From NCBI GenBank assembly GCA_022496805.1, contig CM040100.1, positions 12,491,009 through 12,555,008 of the forward strand: a stretch of DNA of 64,000 bases. The letters are read 5' to 3'. The stretch comes from Pohlia nutans. Its lineage: Eukaryota; Streptophyta; Bryopsida; Bryales; Mniaceae. The stretch's first letter is position 1; each line of letters begins with the position of its first letter. Positions 1-11,230 of this stretch are shown piece by piece. The position numbers and the translations under genes are program-made. The notes beneath the pieces are model-generated. The model made no database searches, was not told the origin of the DNA, and was given only the letters and a program-made list of their open reading frames with translations.

Positions 1-169
1 ACGTCTAGATGCTAGTACATATTTATGTGCAAATTGACCATGATTTAGGGTGATGGGGGAAGAGTATGGGGAGGAGGAGTATGAATTAATCCTTTGATGC
101 GTCTGCGTTCATATGATGAACAACGAACAGATTGCAACCTATCTCTTGACTACATCATGTACAGTTTTT

Positions 170-612
170 CATCCATCAAAATTTCTCTTGGTTCTTGTGC
201 TAGTTAACTATCATTAGTACTAGATATTGCGATTTTTGAAAAACAACACAATTGGTTTATGTCAAGTTTCATTCTTAGTTCAAAAAGTGAAACCTTAAAC
301 ATGAATTTCCACAATAAGTATAATCAAAAAATGGAAACCATACCATCTCGTAGTGCACGTTATTCCAATTTCATTACAATATTTTTTTGTTTTTTTTTGT
401 TAATTTGGAATTTTGAATTGAATTTCAAGAGAAAACCTTGCAAAATTAATTAAAACTACATTAATAAAAAATATGAGGAATCCAACCGTACAGATGTGAT
501 CTTCACATTGACATTTACAACTTTGTTGTGAACATCAACTCAACTTTTTGATTTTCATCGAACATTTTATAACAAATCTTTGAAATTAGTGTTGATACGG
601 GATGTTAAAGGG
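170..612 (-). mobile_element. Degenerate MITE copy, related to 35866-36310
   Basis: This stretch is an inverted, diverged copy of 35866-36310. Both share the blocks around 'cttgtgctagtta', 'caagtttcattcttagttc' and 'catcgaacattttataac'. Its right end (TTAAAGGG then ATAA at 613-616) corresponds to TTTAACCCTTTAA at 35861. It therefore belongs to the TTAA-flanked group with a CCCTTTAA-type end. The left boundary was not resolved. The short ORF at 259-453 lies inside it and is not treated as a gene. Confidence 0.5.
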
Positions 613-968
613 ATAATGTTCATGGTTCTTTATGAAAATAAAATAAAATAAATACAGATACCAAGAATACCAACCCTTTCATTTTGGGCTTGTTAGTGCC
701 AACTTGCACCAATAAATAATAATTTGGCTACAAAAACGACCAAAAATCAATACAAAAGTGTCATAATATCTTTAACTTTGTATAAAATATTGGATAAAAT
801 CGCTAGATGTGGATGAAAATAACATTAAAATGTGGATGAAAAGTATTTTTAATCCAAAAATATGGAGGAATGTAGAAATATGTGGATCCACCATATTATT
901 TTGAATCGTCAGTTAGCACTCTTCAAAAAATGAAAAAAAATATTGAAGAGTATGCTACTACCACTTCA

Positions 969-1513
969 CCTCTAAGTGATAGAACGACCATTTTATGGTC
1001 GCTACCTTTTTTTTTTACAAACAGGCCACGATGAAAAAATAATATTATAATAAATAAAAATATTTTTGAATAGGAAATTAAGTCTACTTTCCAACCCAAT
1101 TTGAATCGTATCAATCCGAGCTAAATGCCACCAAGGAGAATTTTTCAAAGACAAACACCTCAATATTGTCCTAGTGTTATAAACTTTACTATTTGGGAAA
1201 ATTAATGATGTTCTCTCCTTTGGAAAAAAAATACTTTTAAATTTTCAAAATCAAATGTTTAGTTTTAACCAAGCATACCAAATTTCAAATCCTATAAAAT
1301 GAAATTTGTAATTTTGATGAATTTTAAATGGTAAATGCTTCTAAATTCACTAAATGAGTATCTAAAACATTTTTTGAAAGTTTGACTATATGGATAATAA
1401 CTAAACGTCATGCTTCTCATTTTCTCTTTTGGACCTAACTTTCAACAAAGTTGCAGAAGTAACATTCTATAACACATTTAGGTTTTTCCCTTAACCCCTC
1501 TGTCATTTAGGAG
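969..1513 (+). mobile_element. Degenerate TTAA-type MITE
   Basis: The left end reads CCTCTAAGTG after TTCA (965-968, a probable mutated TTAA). It is followed by the hairpin GACCATTTTATGGTC. The right end reads TTTAGGAG before TTAA (1514-1517). The interior aligns with 8611-9148: a GGTCGCTACC block, 'tcaagtctacttt' type, 'gtcctagtgttataaa' and 'gatgttctc'. It is an older copy of that family. Confidence 0.65.
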
Positions 1514-1517
1514 TTAA

Positions 1518-2340
1518 AACACATGATATATGTGAACTCTAAGAGCATAACAAGAGCTCAATCATCCAACCATATGTACATGAAAACTCCAACCAAAGAG
1601 AGCCTCTCATCATCCTTGCAATGATTTGTAGTTGGTGATTCTTTTGTTAGTCCTTTGTGGTTGTTGTTCGTCTTGTTTATTCCTAGGGTCTTGCCTAGTG
1701 TTTATCCAATCTGTTTGGAACGTTAGTCTCTCTACAATAGATTCGTCATTTGCTTTTAAAAAAACCTTTTAAAACCTTTAAAAAATGTCAAAAAAATGTC
1801 AAAAACAACAATGACTCGACAAACTTAAAACAAGAAGTTGGTTTGGGAGATAGGACAACACAAAATTCTTCAACTACTTGGATGTAGTCTTTTTTGTATA
1901 GAAAGAAAACTTCAATTGAAAATTCATGGTGTGGTTGTAGAGAAGGGGCGACATGATTGCAACTCAAAGATGTTATAGAAGGGATCCACAAGAGAAAGTT
2001 CTAAACGAAAATGTTGGATCCAAGCTTCAAGTTAATTTTTGGGTCATGTGGAGTGATAGACTACCTAATTGGGGCATGCTATGACAATAGTACCTATTGT
2101 GTAAATTTATTTGTGTCCTATTTTGTGCAGATATAAAACCTTTTGTTATCAAAGCTAAGCCATTTATATTAAAATGAATTCCAATCGTTCATAGTATAAT
2201 AACTTTGCTAATTTGTTTGTCACGAGCCTTCCGAATCTATTATAATAATTGAGAGATCCTCATTTTGACAATGATCATTTATTTATTGGCATGCAAACAC
2301 TTGGATTAGTAATTTATTATAGGTTTCATGGTTTATTTGG
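1518..2340. other. Intergenic AT-rich DNA, nothing recognised
   Basis: No ORF with protein-like composition and no clear terminal-repeat pair was seen in this stretch. Confidence 0.5.
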
Positions 2341-2343
2341 TGC

Positions 2344-2609
2344 CACTACTAGAGAGTGCGTAAAAACCAAGACAAAACCAAGACACATCTGTTGGAACCA
2401 ACAGAAAATGGGTTTAATGTAGCAAACATTTAGTCATCTGCACAGAACCAACAAGTTTTCTCTTGGAACCAACAAGTTCCTGTTGATTTTCCTCTTGGAA
2501 CCAAGAAGTTCCTGTTGATTTTCCGGAATCAATTGTTCCTAAAGCGCACAGAACCAACAAAATTTCTGTTGATTTTGTGTGGGTTAGGAACCCCATTTCT
2601 CTAGTAGTG
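2344..2609. mobile_element. CACTA-type MITE, 266 bp
   Basis: The ends are perfect 12-bp inverted repeats, CACTACTAGAGA and TCTCTAGTAGTG. The element is flanked on both sides by TGC (2341-2343 and 2610-2612), a 3-bp target duplication. CACTA termini with a 3-bp duplication are the mark of the CACTA/EnSpm superfamily. The interior holds repeated GGAACCAACAAGTT and TGTTGATTTT motifs, like the subterminal repeats of that superfamily. There is no coding capacity, so it is non-autonomous. Confidence 0.85.
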
Positions 2610-2612
2610 TGC

Positions 2613-3165
2613 AACCATATAATTAAATATCCTAATAAAATGTGTATTAATTGGTATATAGAAGAAACATCTACCTCACTCATCTACCAAGGCTTGTAAT
2701 GTTTTGGAAAATATACTCCTCGCATTTTAAAGAACCGCATAGTTCAAATAGTTATTTTAAGCTACTTTGTATATAATAGGATTGGTCTATTCTAGAGCTC
2801 GGCACAACATGACCACTCTCGTGGCTCAACCGTTGTGTAGTGCGTACACACATGTGTACATTACTATGCATTATCTAATACATAGCCAAAACACAATCAA
2901 GAAGTATTTTTCCTTGTACATAGATGAAAACATTTTATGATATTTTAAAAATCAAAACTTGTCAACGTGCTTAATATGTATTTAAAACCATCTACAAGAA
3001 TCTCGACAACCTCACAACCATGTTGCACCATGCAAAGTTATATTCGAAATACTTCAAAAAAAATCCTACATGTCGAGCTTATGTGTCCTCTCTTCTAAAT
3101 ATGATTTTTTTGAAGGTCATTAAAGATGCCAAGTGAATAAAAAGACAAAAAAGCAACTAAGATGC
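2613..3165. other. Intergenic AT-rich DNA
   Basis: No gene, RNA or element end is supported here. Confidence 0.45.
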
Positions 3166-3169
3166 TTAA

Positions 3170-3497
3170 CCCCTAAACGTACCAACCTTTTGAACAGAAG
3201 TAGATTCTAGCCTCAAAAGTAGATATTATCATGGCTCAGATGTACATGAGGTGTACATGAGAAGACAATTGCAAGCATAAAATCTACCCAACAAATTTGA
3301 CATACTTGTAGTTGGAGGCCTCTCCAATATTATCAACAGCTTCCCATTACAAGAGATTTATTGCAATTGGTAGAGAATTTATTAATAATAGGCTTTCAAA
3401 GGTGACTTGGATGAAAATCATCTGAGGTTGAATGAAAAAGTTATAAGGCTTCAAATCTGTTCGTGATCCAGTTTCTGGACGCTGGGACGTTTAGGGG
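3170..3497. mobile_element. TTAA-flanked MITE, 328 bp
   Basis: Inverted ends CCCCTAAACGT and ACGTTTAGGGG are flanked by TTAA on both sides (3166-3169, 3498-3501). Near the right end lies the hairpin-like CCAGTTTCTGG, matching the subterminal hairpin of related copies. The TTAA flanks and CCCCTAA ends suggest a piggyBac-type non-autonomous element. There is no coding capacity. Confidence 0.85.
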
Positions 3498-3501
3498 TTA
3501 A

Positions 3502-3665
3502 TGAATCTAGTCTCTAAAATTTACTCAACATTATTTCTCTTTGGAGTACATAGACATGAACAACAATGGTTAGGAGTAGAAGTTTCTATAGTAGTTATGG
3601 AGTAGAGTATTAAAAACCAAAATCAAATAGCACTCTTGCATGCACGTTTCTAATTTCCTTCAGTG

Positions 3666-3745
<80 letters not shown>

Positions 3746-3992
3746 CAATTAAATATAGAGAGAAGCAAATAACACTAGAATCTTTTTATATGTTCAAAAC
3801 TACATAGTATCAAAAATGGAGGACCAAAATCATAGCATACTTTCACATTTGCTTCTATAATGCATTTCTTTGATGAAATATGGATTTGATTTTAGGATTA
3901 AGAGGGGAAAAAAACACAATTTAAATCCTTTAGCATGTTCAAAGTTGAAGACTATTGTGTCCTAAGGCTAGAAAGAAATGAGATTGACGTGG
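3502..3992. repeat. Intergenic DNA with a (TA)n microsatellite at about 3669-3743
   Basis: About 37 uninterrupted TA units lie at 3669-3743. The rest of the stretch is AT-rich and shows no gene. Confidence 0.8.
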
Positions 3993-4085
3993 TACAATGT
4001 GAACCGCCGAGACGGTCCACTTTGGCGGTAAACCTTTACCGCAAGGTCTTTTATTCTTAATTATCATTTATTTGTCTAAATGCAG

Positions 4086-4693
4086 GTGAAAGCACGAAAA
4101 AGTGTACCACCTCTAACTATTATGACCACTCAACAATGCAGGGTTCAAAAACACATTATGAATTTGAATTTTTTTTTAAATTAAATAACAATAAAATAAA
4201 AGATCTATTGTTTAATAAAGTCTACCAAATAAATTTGAGAAAATGATCTTCAATAAGTAGTTATAAATTTTTTATTGACGTAGAAGTGGCCAAAATTGAA
4301 AATGTAGTTACGTACAATCAACAAAGTTGATATAAAACAAGCAAAATGTATATCAAAACAAATTTTTTCTACTTTCTTTTGGACAAAGACCTCAATTCTA
4401 TCATTATCTCAAAGGTCATAAAAATTATATTTATATTGAGTGTATTTAAGGCCATCAATTTTGCAACTGAGATTAGATTTAGGCATTCATTTTCAAACAC
4501 TACTTTTTGTAAACTTTTTTGAAGATTTTGTTCTGAAAATTTAGGTTCAAGTACCTATAAGAATTCTAGAGGGCTTCATGAAATTAAAACCAAAATACAA
4601 TATATTTTGATATAAATTTATGGCCTTTGACCAAAACAATTATGATTTTAGTATAGCAGACTAACTTTTTGGTACAGTTTTTCGTGCTTTCAC
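4086..4693. mobile_element. MITE nested in the solo-LTR-like element
   Basis: Inverted ends GTGAAAGCACGAAAAA and TTTTTCGTGCTTTCAC are flanked by TGCAG on the left (4081-4085) and, after two extra bases, TGCAG on the right (4696-4700). The homologous site in copy 2 (about 12930, CTGCAGTATTTTAGCT) is uninterrupted, which confirms this is an insertion. The exact target duplication (TGCAG or TGCA) is unresolved, and so is the superfamily. Confidence 0.75.
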
Positions 4694-6259
4694 CCTGCAG
4701 CGTTTTAGCTAATTAGACATTTTGCCGTGTGGTGTGCTCTTTGGTTTTGGTTTTGATTGGCCTTTTTTATTATGCCTTTTTGTCTGAGTAATATTAGTTG
4801 CTTATCATTTTCTAACCAATTAACCGTGGGATTTTTGGTATTTTTACGGTTTTGTCTATTAATTTAGTAGGGTATTTTTTAGACTATCATTGTAGAATTT
4901 GGACAATTCTTGGGATCTAAGAGTCCAAGTTCCAGTTGTGGGAAAAAATAGAACTTCTGGTTTTCTATGATTAAAGTGGGAGTTTAGTGAGGGTAGGAGG
5001 ATAATTAGCCTAGTCGGATGAAATTCGTTGGATGCATCTTATATGGGATGGATGTAGCTTGGGGTGAGATTTTGAATCCCACCCCTGTCGCAAAGCCGCC
5101 AGTTAGTCTTCTCTCTCTCCTGCGTGTCGTTAGCTAGTTTTTGGGATCATGGGAGGAAGATGGAGTTTTGAGATCTAGATCTGCATAGAGTTTTTGGGGA
5201 GTGAGAGTTTGGGAAATAACGAGTGTCAATTGAGATCAGAGAGAGAGAGTTTTTTAGGAGTGCGGAACGTAGCCCTGTGAGTTAGTTTTAGCAGCTTGAC
5301 AAAATCACGAGATCCGTAGACTAGGTAGCATGGGCAATCAAGTGCTTCAACGAGGCCGGGCGACGAGGATCGCGAAGGATTTGGGGGCCGACGACGTGAT
5401 TCTGCTGGGCGGTGCTTTCAAGCAAATCGTGGCGGAATACCAGGGCGTGACCGGCGCAAGGTCCGACTGCAGCGAGTGCTGCGACGAGGGAGAGAGGACA
5501 CCAAAATCACGATCGGACGACGATGATCCTTGTGTGGCGAGGCGGTTCAAGGGCAGCGCGTGAAGACCCGACGTAGAAGTTCAAGATCAGGGCGACGATA
5601 CTAACGATCACGAAGACGACGACAACGAAGTCAGGGGACCAATGCGCGAGGGCGGCGACCAATACAGGAAGACGAGATCAAGAGTACGAAGAGCTCGACG
5701 CCGACTGTCGAGGGTGCGAGCGCCATCGCCGGAGCGCAACGAAGAAAATACAAGCCCTGTCTCCCCCTCCGTGTGACATTACGGAGAGAGACATGGTGAT
5801 ATTACGGAGGGAATGTTTTCCCACCTCCCTCCTTTGCAATTTGAGTTTGTTTTGTTACTAGTTAGACATTGATGAATGGGTGAGATGATTAGGAAGTAAG
5901 TTTGGAATTTTAAGTGGTGATTAGAGATGCCAAAAACCCTTAGTGTGTATTTTATGATTTTTTCCCAATTATTGTCAATAAGTGGTGTTTGAAACTCGTT
6001 GTTGCAATTGGTGTGTTGTGGTGTGAATTTTGGTCCGGTGAGAGTTATAGCGCAGGAGCGCTGCCCAATTTTCACCGGGCCAACTCACACAAAAATTCTA
6101 GAAGATAGGAGTAAAAATTAGGTATTTGGGCACGACGCGGAAGCGCTGCCCAAATTCCCTCCAAACTCCTCATCATTCCATGAAGTTGTTATTCAATTGT
6201 AAGGGTGGTTGTTGTAGGGTTTAGGGCCCAAGGAAACTCCGGTTCGTGGGGTTTTGATG

Positions 6260-6610
6260 CCCGTTCTAAAACCTATGTGTGTGCTGTAATTTTCTTGCAC
6301 AAGTCCAAAAACCCTAATTAGGAGGGTTTATTCACCAATTTTACCCAATTTAATGGTACTTGGTACCTAGGGTGATTGGGGAATGCTTGTGACTCTAAAT
6401 TGTGTTTGCTATTGATTATTTTAGCATTTGTGTGTGTGCTGTAATTTTCTTTCACGAGTCCAAAAACCCTAATTGGAAGAGTTTATTCACTCATTTTACC
6501 CAATTCAATAGTACTTGGTACCTAGGGTGATTGGCGAATGCTTGTGAGTTTAAATTGTGTTTACTATTGATTATTTGAGCATTGTACGTGTGCCGTAATT
6601 TTCTTGCACA
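6260..6610 (+). repeat. 155-bp tandem repeat, about three units
   Basis: The block 'gtgctgtaattttctt' recurs near 6281 and 6437, with a diverged copy near 6590. 'gtacttggtacctaggg' recurs 155 bp apart (6356, 6511). Copy 2 of the host element carries a different repeat of nearly the same period (about 155 bp) at the corresponding place. Confidence 0.75.
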
Positions 6611-6777
6611 CACCCATTGTGGTACTTTAGGCATTGTTTTTCCTACTTTTGTGCCTAGTTCTTCCACCGTATGCATACCTAGTTCAAGGGCGTCCATTGC
6701 TTGGAGTACAAAGACCCACTCCTTGGCCGGCTATGTGATGCGTTGACCGGGCAACCGGTCAAAGCACTCATATACAA

Positions 6778-8169
6778 TGTACCAATCATTTTAGTTACAA
6801 GTTTTAGATGGCTCGTCTGAAAAAACACATATAGACCACACATACAAGTTGCAAAGATCATACCAAATATATAGATCTAGAGTCGTCACTTAATAAATGC
6901 CGCAATATAAGAGTATAATTGATCAAAAGCTCATATACACATAAACAACTATACAAAAACAAAACACATGAGATTCCCATATCTCAACAAAACTTTGGTA
7001 TGAATTTATTGCAAAATCTAACTAAAGCAATGCCCCACAACAATTGTTGTCAATTTTTAAGAGTAGCAACGCAATCTTTCTACTTAGAAAACATTAATCT
7101 ACATTGAGACTGTCGTTGTCAGAACTTTAGAGTGGCTTTATTTTCCTCCAAAGAATTTATTTTAGCAAATAATGAAACCAAATTGCTATAAAAAAATGGG
7201 CTATAAGCAAATCCAATCTATTGCAAGTCATAAATACTTAAGAGCATGGCAACATGTAAACATATATAGAAACTCCAATCCTCTTTCAAGGCCGGCGTGA
7301 ATAAAGTGTCCGTTTGTAATGTCAATGACCCGCTCACCGAACAAAGAGTCATTGAAACAAAACTACTCTTTCATGTCGGGGAACATATAACATGACAAAA
7401 CAATAACATGACAATAACAAACTTAGAATGAGAGCAAAACGATGCGCCAAGGGTGTTTTCGTACTATGCGTGTCATAGTTTTGAACAAAAAAGTTTCTAA
7501 TGTTGTAAAGCAGTTGATTTAATGACCTAATATAATAAATAGAGAAAATACAAAAATGTTAATATAGTCAAATGGAATCTTTTCAAAATATTGTATATTA
7601 TGTCATAATATTTTAGAATCTTTTGGAATCATTTGGAATATTCATACTAATGACATTTTATCTAAATGCATATTCCAACTACACCATAGGCTCCGTTTTA
7701 ATTAGCTAATCAAGCTCGCAAGAAAAATTATGGGAACTTGCTATATAAAGGGGCGTCCTTAAAATGGAAAGGAAGAAAAATTTCTACTATAAACTTCTAA
7801 TATCCACTTTATTCACTGAATCTTTTTAGAATCTTTTTAAAATATGATACCTTTTAGGAATACGATATCTTTATGTTATGAATATTGAGGAAAAATATTG
7901 CCATCACTATATCTTCAATGAAATGTATCAATTAAGGCAATAACGTATTTATTCTGTTGCGTTACCGAATACAATGTATTACATTTTGGTCCAAATACAA
8001 TTTAATATTATTTTTGGAATTTTATATATATATACAATCCTAAAATACTTTTTCATTGTGGTTAACTTTTTGCTAGAAAACTAATTTCAAAGACCAATAG
8101 AAAATATATACCGCCAAAATTTCACTTCTTATGCACTATCATACTGCACATTTTGGACGCTCTACCGTG
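6778..8169. other. Intergenic AT-rich DNA
   Basis: No gene is supported. Short ORFs here (for example 6919-7107) have AT-driven composition. Blocks near 7550-7870 repeat the phrase 'ttttggaatc', a local low-complexity pattern. Confidence 0.45.
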
Positions 8170-8181
8170 AAAAGACCCCGT

Positions 8182-8584
8182 GGAGTGCACTTAAAGTCAA
8201 TATTAGGAATACACGTGAGTGCGTTTTAATAACATACCCCCTACAATACTTGGCCTGATGATATTTTTTAAATTAAGATTTTGTAGGTGCTAAATCATTA
8301 CATATATATCAATCATTTGATATAAAATTCAAGACCAAACGTTTTAGAAATCTTATAAAAAAAATGATAGAAGTTTGAACTAAAATGTGTTTTTTTTGCA
8401 TCAAAAATCAACTAAAAATTATTTACAAGTGATTATTTCTTGAAATTTGTACAACAAGAACTTTAGATTGTGTTTAATAACTTCCATTTTTTTAAACAAT
8501 TTTTAGGTGTTTTTTTAATATATACATAGGGGGGTCAAAAGAACGCACTCACGTGATTCCTAGTCTTAACTTTAAGTGCACTCC
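8182..8584. mobile_element. MITE with long inverted repeats, possible 10-bp duplication
   Basis: Inverted ends GGAGTGCACTTAAAGT and ACTTTAAGTGCACTCC extend further inward as imperfect arms (TAGGAATACACGTGAGTGCGTT against AACGCACTCACGTGATTCCTA). The 10-mer AAAAGACCCC sits at 8170-8179 and again at 8591-8600. A 9-11 bp duplication would suggest a Mutator-type element, but the two ends are not symmetrical about it, so that assignment is tentative. Confidence 0.6.
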
Positions 8585-8610
8585 TTGGGAAAAAGACCCC
8601 CAATAGTTAA

Positions 8611-9148
8611 CCCCTAAACTCTCAAATGACCATTTTTTGGTCGCTGCCCGAATCTAATGCACTACTTGGAATAAAAAATATGTTTTTGAAAAAATAAAAA
8701 TAATTTTAAAATACTACGTCAAGTCTACTTTTCAACGCAATTTGAATTATCTCAATCCGAATTAAACTCTACCCGGGATAAATTTTCAAAGTAGATCACC
8801 TCTACATTGTCTTGGTGTTATAAAAAAAATTATTTGGAGAAAATAATGATGTTCCCTCTATCACTTCTTTTCCTTTTTTTGAAGTTTACAATAGATAAAC
8901 CAACTTTAATCAATCATGCTAATTTTAAACTCTAAAAGTGAAAATTTTAATTTACACTAATTTTTAAAGGTTAATGCTTTAAAATTCATTAAAAATGGTC
9001 TAAAATTACTTTTGGAAGTTTGACCATACGGATAATTTATAGAGATGATACCCTACATTTTTCTATTGAACCAAACTTCATCAAACATATGGAAGACACA
9101 TATTATAGCACAACTATGTTTTGTCCAATACCTCTCAGGCTTTAGGGG
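8611..9148 (+). mobile_element. TTAA-flanked MITE, 538 bp
   Basis: The element starts CCCCTAAACT and ends TTTAGGGG, with TTAA on both sides (8607-8610, 9149-9152). The hairpin TGACCATTTTTTGGTCG lies about 16 bp inside the left end. It shares its interior with 969-1513 and with the element interrupted at 10769, and its right end with 62597-62926. Non-autonomous. Confidence 0.85.
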
Positions 9149-9152
9149 TTAA

Positions 9153-10640
9153 CAAAAATTGGTGGCTATAGCAAAATATTATAAAACTCAATTATATTTT
9201 TTTAATAGCATTGTCTTGGAAAAATCTTGAGGTTTATCAAATTAATGCATGGACCCTTTCTCTCTTTTACGGTTTGACTATTGCACGAGCTTCAATATGT
9301 TATAGCTTCATTATAGCTCCATAGAGTATATGATTTAGGGTGGATGCATTAGAGCATTGTCAATGGGCGCTATAAATACTCCATGTAACAAGTTTTGATG
9401 GTGGACCCACAAAGGACCTAAAACAACCCATCCCAACGCCCTTTGTAACCAACGTGTCATGTAAATAAAGATCGCCATACACAACAGATCAAGTACCATA
9501 AACCATTATTGAATATGCAATCAAAAACTAAATAAGAATGTATTATATACGCAAAAGTAGAACGCCACATGTCAAACAAGGAGCCTTGGGCAAGATTGGT
9601 CCCCGCAATTGCACCACTCAAAATAAAAATACGCAACAATATAAAATTGTTAAAAATACTTAGAATTCCTACAAATTTGCGCAACTCCACAAATTAATTT
9701 AACACAAGAACTGAATGCTACGCCACAAAACTTGAAGAAGAGGATTCTTTGCCATGTGAATAAAAAAACCATCAATACGTGTAGGTCAAACTATCTTTTA
9801 GGCCGTAGAAGGAGAATCCAAGAGTGCAAGTGTCATGAGAATCTCCAAGCTTTACTCAAAGGCTAATCACACTTTGTAAAGAAATCTTTTATGATTTCAA
9901 GATTTTGTATTTGATGATTCACACGATGATTCATTTGTGGCCCAATTTATAGTAATTGCATGTTTTGAAGTAGAGTTGTTGGTAAAATGTTAAAGTTATT
10001 TCCAAAAAAATCAAAAATTTAATAAAAAGAATTAGTCGAGTTAAAAAATATATTCTATTTATAGTTAGAAATAGATGGAATATCGAAGATAAATGAATGG
10101 ATAACACAATTACTTATGAATAATTGAGGAATGTCACAAACTTTTCTCATATATTTGTTGGATCATACATTTGTAGAAACACTGGCACTATCTAAGGCCC
10201 ATGTAAGTGCTGTCCAATTCTACGCATGAAGAGATCACTTGCATGGGCACCTTTTTAAGCAATGCCACCTTTTCTACTAGTGGCACTCTTATTTGGAATG
10301 ATTTAGGGTCCTTTGGGTCAAATTGAAGTGCTTTTAACGCTTTATTACCATGCGTGATTTAATGTAAATGCATTATAACTACCGTAAATTTTTTGGCTTT
10401 GTATTTCTTGGTCACATTTTTCTGCTATGTTTACACTATTACAAAAATATACAAAACTACTCTTGAGTACATTTTTTGGAATGTATTTTTTTAACACTCT
10501 TTAAAAGGATTTAACTGAAAAATTGATACATGTTGATTAAAATTAATCAAGTTAAATTATACTATAGAGCATTAAAAATTCATCCCAAAAAACATAAATT
10601 GGGGTGATTTTTTACCAATGTTTTTTTAAGAATTCAATGT
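9153..10640. other. Intergenic AT-rich DNA with a weak CACTA-like end near 10280
   Basis: No gene is supported. Near 10265-10285 the sequence GCCACCTTTTCTACTAGTG resembles the complement of a CACTA terminus and matches the ends at 63848-63966. A left partner near 10183 is unconvincing. Confidence 0.4.
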
Positions 10641-11230
10641 GGTCTAAATTGTCCACTCTATATTGATTATTCAGCAATATATAGCAAAAATATTATTATA
10701 AAAAAATTTAAAAATTTAAAAATAGGAAATCAAGTCTACTTTCCAACCGAAGTTGAATAATGTCAATCAACACTTGTTTCGTTAAAAGTGCATATAGCCA
10801 TGTGCATTATTTTTTATTGCCATGTGCACTGCATTTCTTTTTATTTGAAGGGGGGTGGGTGGGAACATACTGACCACCCCCCCCCTCTAAAATTCGCACT
10901 ACATTTTTTTTAATTTTAAGGGGGAGGGGTGGGAACATACCCATCCCCCTCTAAAATTTGCACTGTACTTTTTTTTTATGTAATGTACATTCAATTTTGA
11001 CACTTTATAGGTAAAATATAACTATACTTTCTTTAAATGTATTAAATTTCAGCATGCGCACTTTTATATGGCACATGCACTTTTAACAAAACAAGTGTTA
11101 ATCCAAGTTAAACTCCATCGAGTAGAATTTTCCCAAAAGACCTCAATATTGTCCTAGTGTTATAAAATTTACTATTTGTGCAAACTAATGATGTTCTCTT
11201 TTTCGATAATTTTTCTTTTTTACCAATCTT
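10641..11230 (+). mobile_element. Degenerate MITE related to 8611-9148, interrupted by another MITE
   Basis: The outer sequence (AATAGGAAATCAAGTCTACTTT... before 10768 and TAATCCAAGTTAAACTCC... after 11100) follows 8611-9148 closely: 'caagtctactttccaac', 'gtcctagtgttataaa', 'taatgatgttctc'. The termini are eroded. It is interrupted at 10769-11099. Confidence 0.6.
10769..11099. mobile_element. 331-bp MITE nested in a MITE
   Basis: The inverted ends begin AACACTTGTTT(C/T)GTTAAA and are flanked by AATC on both sides (10765-10768, 11100-11103). The uninterrupted homolog at 8611-9148 reads straight through the site, so this is an insertion. The interior has two diverged units with G-tracts and C-tracts (near 10850-10890 and 10918-10955). 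The superfamily was not recognised. Confidence 0.75.

Larger units (their letters stand above)
3998..6772 (+). mobile_element. Solo-LTR-like element, copy 1, with a MITE inside
   Basis: The element starts TGTGAACCG and ends CAAAGCACTCATA. It is flanked by a perfect 5-bp direct repeat TACAA (3993-3997 and 6773-6777). The same ends, interior blocks (CTGCAG..TTTTAGCT near 4700; a 'acatggtgatatta' block near 5793; GTTGACCGGGCAACCGGTC near 6743) and layout recur in 12851-16044. Towards its right side it has about three tandem units of 155 bp (6260-6610). Size, 5-bp duplications and absence of coding sequence fit a large solo LTR. The CATA terminus instead of CA is unusual. A 608-bp MITE (4086-4693) interrupts it. 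The 77-codon ORF at 5330-5563 has no counterpart in copy 2 and is not called a gene. Confidence 0.7.

Noticed and set aside
3166..3501. PIF/Harbinger assignment for the TTAA elements
   Set aside because: A 3-bp TTA or TAA duplication would have to be identical on both sides, but the flanks read TTAA-CCCC and GGGG-TTAA. Only a 4-bp TTAA (or, less well, TA) fits.
3669..3743. (TA)n tract as a functional replication or recombination site
   Set aside because: A simple microsatellite of this kind is common in AT-rich plant DNA, and nothing else supports a function.
5330..5563. 77-codon ORF in solo-LTR-like copy 1
   Set aside because: The frame is not kept in the homologous part of copy 2, and no family is recognised.
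8170..8600. Firm Mutator (MULE) assignment for the 8.2 kb MITE from its 10-bp repeat
   Set aside because: The inverted repeats are offset by about four bases relative to the proposed duplication, so the 10-mer may be coincidental.
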